DNA of 6,560 nucleotides from Streptomyces sp. NRRL B-24484 (GTDB lineage Bacteria; Actinomycetota; Actinomycetes; Streptomycetales; Streptomycetaceae): positions 1 to 6,560 of the forward strand of contig NZ_JOAI01000095.1 of the NCBI RefSeq assembly GCF_000717715.1, given 5' to 3'. This document shows, piece after piece, positions 4,949 to 6,560 of the stretch. Numbering within the stretch: the stretch's first letter is position 1; each line of letters starts with the position of its first letter. A model generated the notes under the pieces. It ran no database searches. It worked only from the letters and a program-made list of their open reading frames with translations, and was not told the DNA's origin. Position numbers and translations under genes: made by a program.

Positions 4949-6439
4949 TCAGGCCGAGCCGAAGCCTGACCAGGCGGAGGTGCCCGGCTGCAGGCTGTGG
5001 TCCTCGCTGCGGCGGATCGGCTCGCTGCGGTCGTGCTCACCCTGGTGGCCGAGGATCGACAGCAGGTCGCCCTCGGCGAACCGGCCGACCGTCGCCGCGG
5101 TGCCAAGAGCGCGGTCGACGTCGGCGGTTCCGTGGAGCTTGGCGAGCGCGACCGCGTCGGCCATCTTCGCCCTGATCCGGCGGACACCGGTCGCCGCGGC
5201 CTCGACCAGCCAGGCCGCCGCCCCGGGGCCGATCGCCAGGAACTGGGCCTCGGCCGGGTTCGTCGGCTTCGGTGTGCGCTCGCCGCGCGGGGCGTCGGGG
5301 TAGTGCTCGTCGGCGATCCGCGGGCTGCCCGGTGCGGAGCGGAGGTGGCGGGCGACTTCGACCGCGCTGCCCGCGGCCATCGCGGTGACGATCAGCTCGT
5401 CGCCGTGGAAGCGGACCCAGACCCGCTCGTCGACGAGCTCGTGCGGGACCGAGTAGCGGACCGACTCGACCGAGATTGTGGAGTCCTTGCCGACCCGGCG
5501 GGTCTCGCCGAACGCGGCGGTGAACGGCTGCTCGGGCACCGGGTGCAGCCGCAGCCGCTCCTCGGCCAGCAGCTCGGCCGGGATCCGGCGGGTCTCGCGG
5601 TGGATCCGGCCGTTCACCTCGCTCATGAAGTCCGCGCAGGCCTGCTGCAGTTCGGCGAAGTCGCCGTAGTCGGGGCGGAGGTTGACCGCGGTGGGGACCA
5701 GGTCCCGCTTGGCGATCCTCACCGTCGCCTCCGTCCCGCCCTTCGATGCCGGGTCGGCTGGCATGCACGAGCGGACGACCGTGCCGTAGTAGCGGGCGAT
5801 CGGCACCAGCTCGGGGTTGCGGACCGCGATCCGGGCCACGTGCTCGACCGTGATGGTCTTCTCGTTGTCGGTCAGGCAGTAGGTCGGGACGCCGCCCAGC
5901 GTGCGGAACGTCGCGTCCAGGCAGGCCGCGACGGTCGGCAGGGTCTTGTCGAGCACCGGGATGACTACCCGGAACCTCGACCAGGCCAGCCACGCGCACC
6001 ACAGGCTGGTGCGTCTGCCGTCGATGCGCGGGCCTTCGCCCCAGTCCCACTGCAGCCACATCGCCGGCTCGGGTATCCACGGCCGGAAGACCCTGCGGTT
6101 CCCGGCCCGATAGGACTCCTTCGCCGCCGCGACGGCCCGCCGGGTGGTGCGATCGGTGCCGGTGAAGCCCATCGCGGCGATCTTCTTGTGAACAGCGTCG
6201 GCACCGACCCGGCCGCGGGACCGCTCGACCAATTCCTCGACCTTCGGCAGGAAGTCGTCGATCAGCTTCGACCGCACCGCCCGCTCGGTCGGGTCGACCC
6301 CCTGCCCGCGCAGCTGCACATAGCGCCGCACGGTGTGGTGGTCACAGCCGGCCAGCTCGGCCGCCTTCCGGTAACTCTCGGTGAGGTCGTACGCCTCAAG
6401 AATCTCCATGATCTCCTCATCGCTCTTCACCATGCCCAC
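4949..6439 (-). CDS. istA: IstA, IS21-family DDE transposase
   Basis: 496 residues, normal for IstA. The N-terminal part (about 6-45) carries a helix-turn-helix (S-Y-R-K-A-A-E-L-A-G-C-D-H-H-T-V-R-R-Y) for binding the repeats at the tips. The catalytic rve/DDE core (about 120-290) shows Asp132 in Q-W-D-W-G-E-G, Asp191 in L-T-D-N-E-K-T and Glu237 in K-G-G-T-E-A-T-V, so the triad that cuts and joins DNA ends is complete. A beta-rich C-terminal domain (about 315-365, S-V-E-S-V-R-Y-S-V-P) follows. The start is GTG 6439 or ATG 6433; neither has a clear ribosome site, and the leader is only about 25 bases from the terminal repeat array, where a promoter would have to lie. The enzyme looks intact, but its partner IstB is broken, so this copy may only move if IstB is supplied from elsewhere or restored by excision of the insert. 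Confidence 0.96.
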   Translation of the reverse strand: MGMVKSDEEIMEILEAYDLTESYRKAAELAGCDHHTVRRYVQLRGQGVDPTERAVRSKLIDDFLPKVEELVERSRGRVGADAVHKKIAAMGFTGTDRTTRRAVAAAKESYRAGNRRVFRPWIPEPAMWLQWDWGEGPRIDGRRTSLWCAWLAWSRFRVVIPVLDKTLPTVAACLDATFRTLGGVPTYCLTDNEKTITVEHVARIAVRNPELVPIARYYGTVVRSCMPADPASKGGTEATVRIAKRDLVPTAVNLRPDYGDFAELQQACADFMSEVNGRIHRETRRIPAELLAEERLRLHPVPEQPFTAAFGETRRVGKDSTISVESVRYSVPHELVDERVWVRFHGDELIVTAMAAGSAVEVARHLRSAPGSPRIADEHYPDAPRGERTPKPTNPAEAQFLAIGPGAAAWLVEAAATGVRRIRAKMADAVALAKLHGTADVDRALGTAATVGRFAEGDLLSILGHQGEHDRSEPIRRSEDHSLQPGTSAWSGFGSA

Positions 6440-6464
6440 TGTGCGTGATGGGCTTGGTGGGTCT

Positions 6465-6560
6465 GCGGGGAGATCAGCTGTCCGTCACCGGGGAGATTTC
6501 ATGTCCACCAGCGGGGAGGCCAACTGACCGCCAGCGGGGAGTCTGCCGTGTCCGCTGACA
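6465..6560. repeat. Right IS21 end: four repeats plus TGACA tip
   Basis: On the minus strand this end starts TGTCAGCGGACA and carries GGACA-like words ending at 6553, 6529 (GGTCA), 6506 and 6483, each followed inward by TCCCCGC or TCCCCGG. Order and spacing match those of bases 1-93. It lies directly upstream of istA, so IstA bound here could also control its own promoter; that regulatory role is an inference. Confidence 0.85.

Larger units (their letters stand above)
1..6560. mobile_element. IS21-family element, complete tip to tip, carrying a nested insertion
   Basis: The window opens with TGTCA and closes with TGACA, and both termini contain matching arrays of short repeats. Inside are an IstA-type DDE transposase (4949-6439) and an IstB-type AAA+ ATPase gene split into two parts (3760-4578 and 101-244). 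This gene pair defines the IS21 family. Without the inner insert (about 3.64 kb) the element would be about 2.9 kb, somewhat longer than a usual IS21 element. Most of the excess is the extra small gene between istA and istB. No host sequence flanks the tips here, so the short direct target repeat expected for IS21 insertion cannot be examined. That the window ends exactly at the tips is inferred from the match between the two ends. Confidence 0.88.

Noticed and set aside
4997..6448. Long plus-strand open frame (about 483 codons) opposite istA
   Set aside because: It is the mirror of the istA coding frame in GC-rich DNA; its translation is low-complexity Arg, Gly and Asp without domains, while istA has a full DDE triad.
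1..6560. CRISPR arrays, tRNA or rRNA genes, plasmid or phage origins
   Set aside because: No regularly spaced repeat-spacer pattern, no tRNA cloverleaf or rRNA-like stretch, and no iteron array other than the IS21 terminal repeats could be seen.

Overview
The window is a high-GC, actinobacterial-looking (probably Streptomyces or a relative) mobile element, and it appears to be one element nested inside another. The first bases (TGTCA...) and last bases (...TGACA) are inverted. Both ends carry four copies of a GGACA/TCCCCGC-type repeat in the same order, the terminal architecture of IS21-family elements. The window therefore seems to begin and end exactly on the tips of an IS21-type element. 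No flanking host DNA is visible, so no target duplication can be seen.

Outer element, mostly minus strand: istA (4949-6439) encodes a DDE transposase with an intact D132/D191/E237 triad. Between istA and istB lies a small acidic-protein gene (4673-4942) on the opposite strand, which is unusual for IS21. The AAA+ helper gene istB starts at about 4578 and is broken after its Ser-Ser-Asn-Leu-His-Pro-Ser motif (Ser codon 3889-3891). Its missing last 47 codons are found 3.6 kb away, at 101-244, beside the left tip. Joining base 244 to base 3889 restores an uninterrupted istB of about 277 codons.

Inner element (about 245-3888, plus strand): a compact operon-like set occupies the gap in istB. It contains a tyrosine recombinase with all catalytic residues (384-1454); a small HTH protein overlapping it by ATGA (1451-1768); a second, catalytically eroded recombinase-like protein with five tandem CxxC/CxxC zinc-ribbon modules at its N-terminus (1784-3421); and a small Cys-rich protein of an actinobacterial hypothetical family (3460-3834). 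Near-identical 11-base inverted repeats sit just inside both ends. Equal spacing of these repeats to the tips implies a 6-base non-identical core, with no long target duplication. This resembles the Tn554 type of two-recombinase, site-specific transposon.

Interpretation: a tyrosine-recombinase element has inserted site-specifically into a conserved codon stretch of an IS21 helper ATPase, disabling or remodelling IstB. If the recombinases can excise the insert precisely, istB would be repaired, so the inner element could act as a switch on, or a passenger of, the outer one. The reconstruction of istB is read directly from the sequence. The Tn554 comparison and the switch idea are inference.
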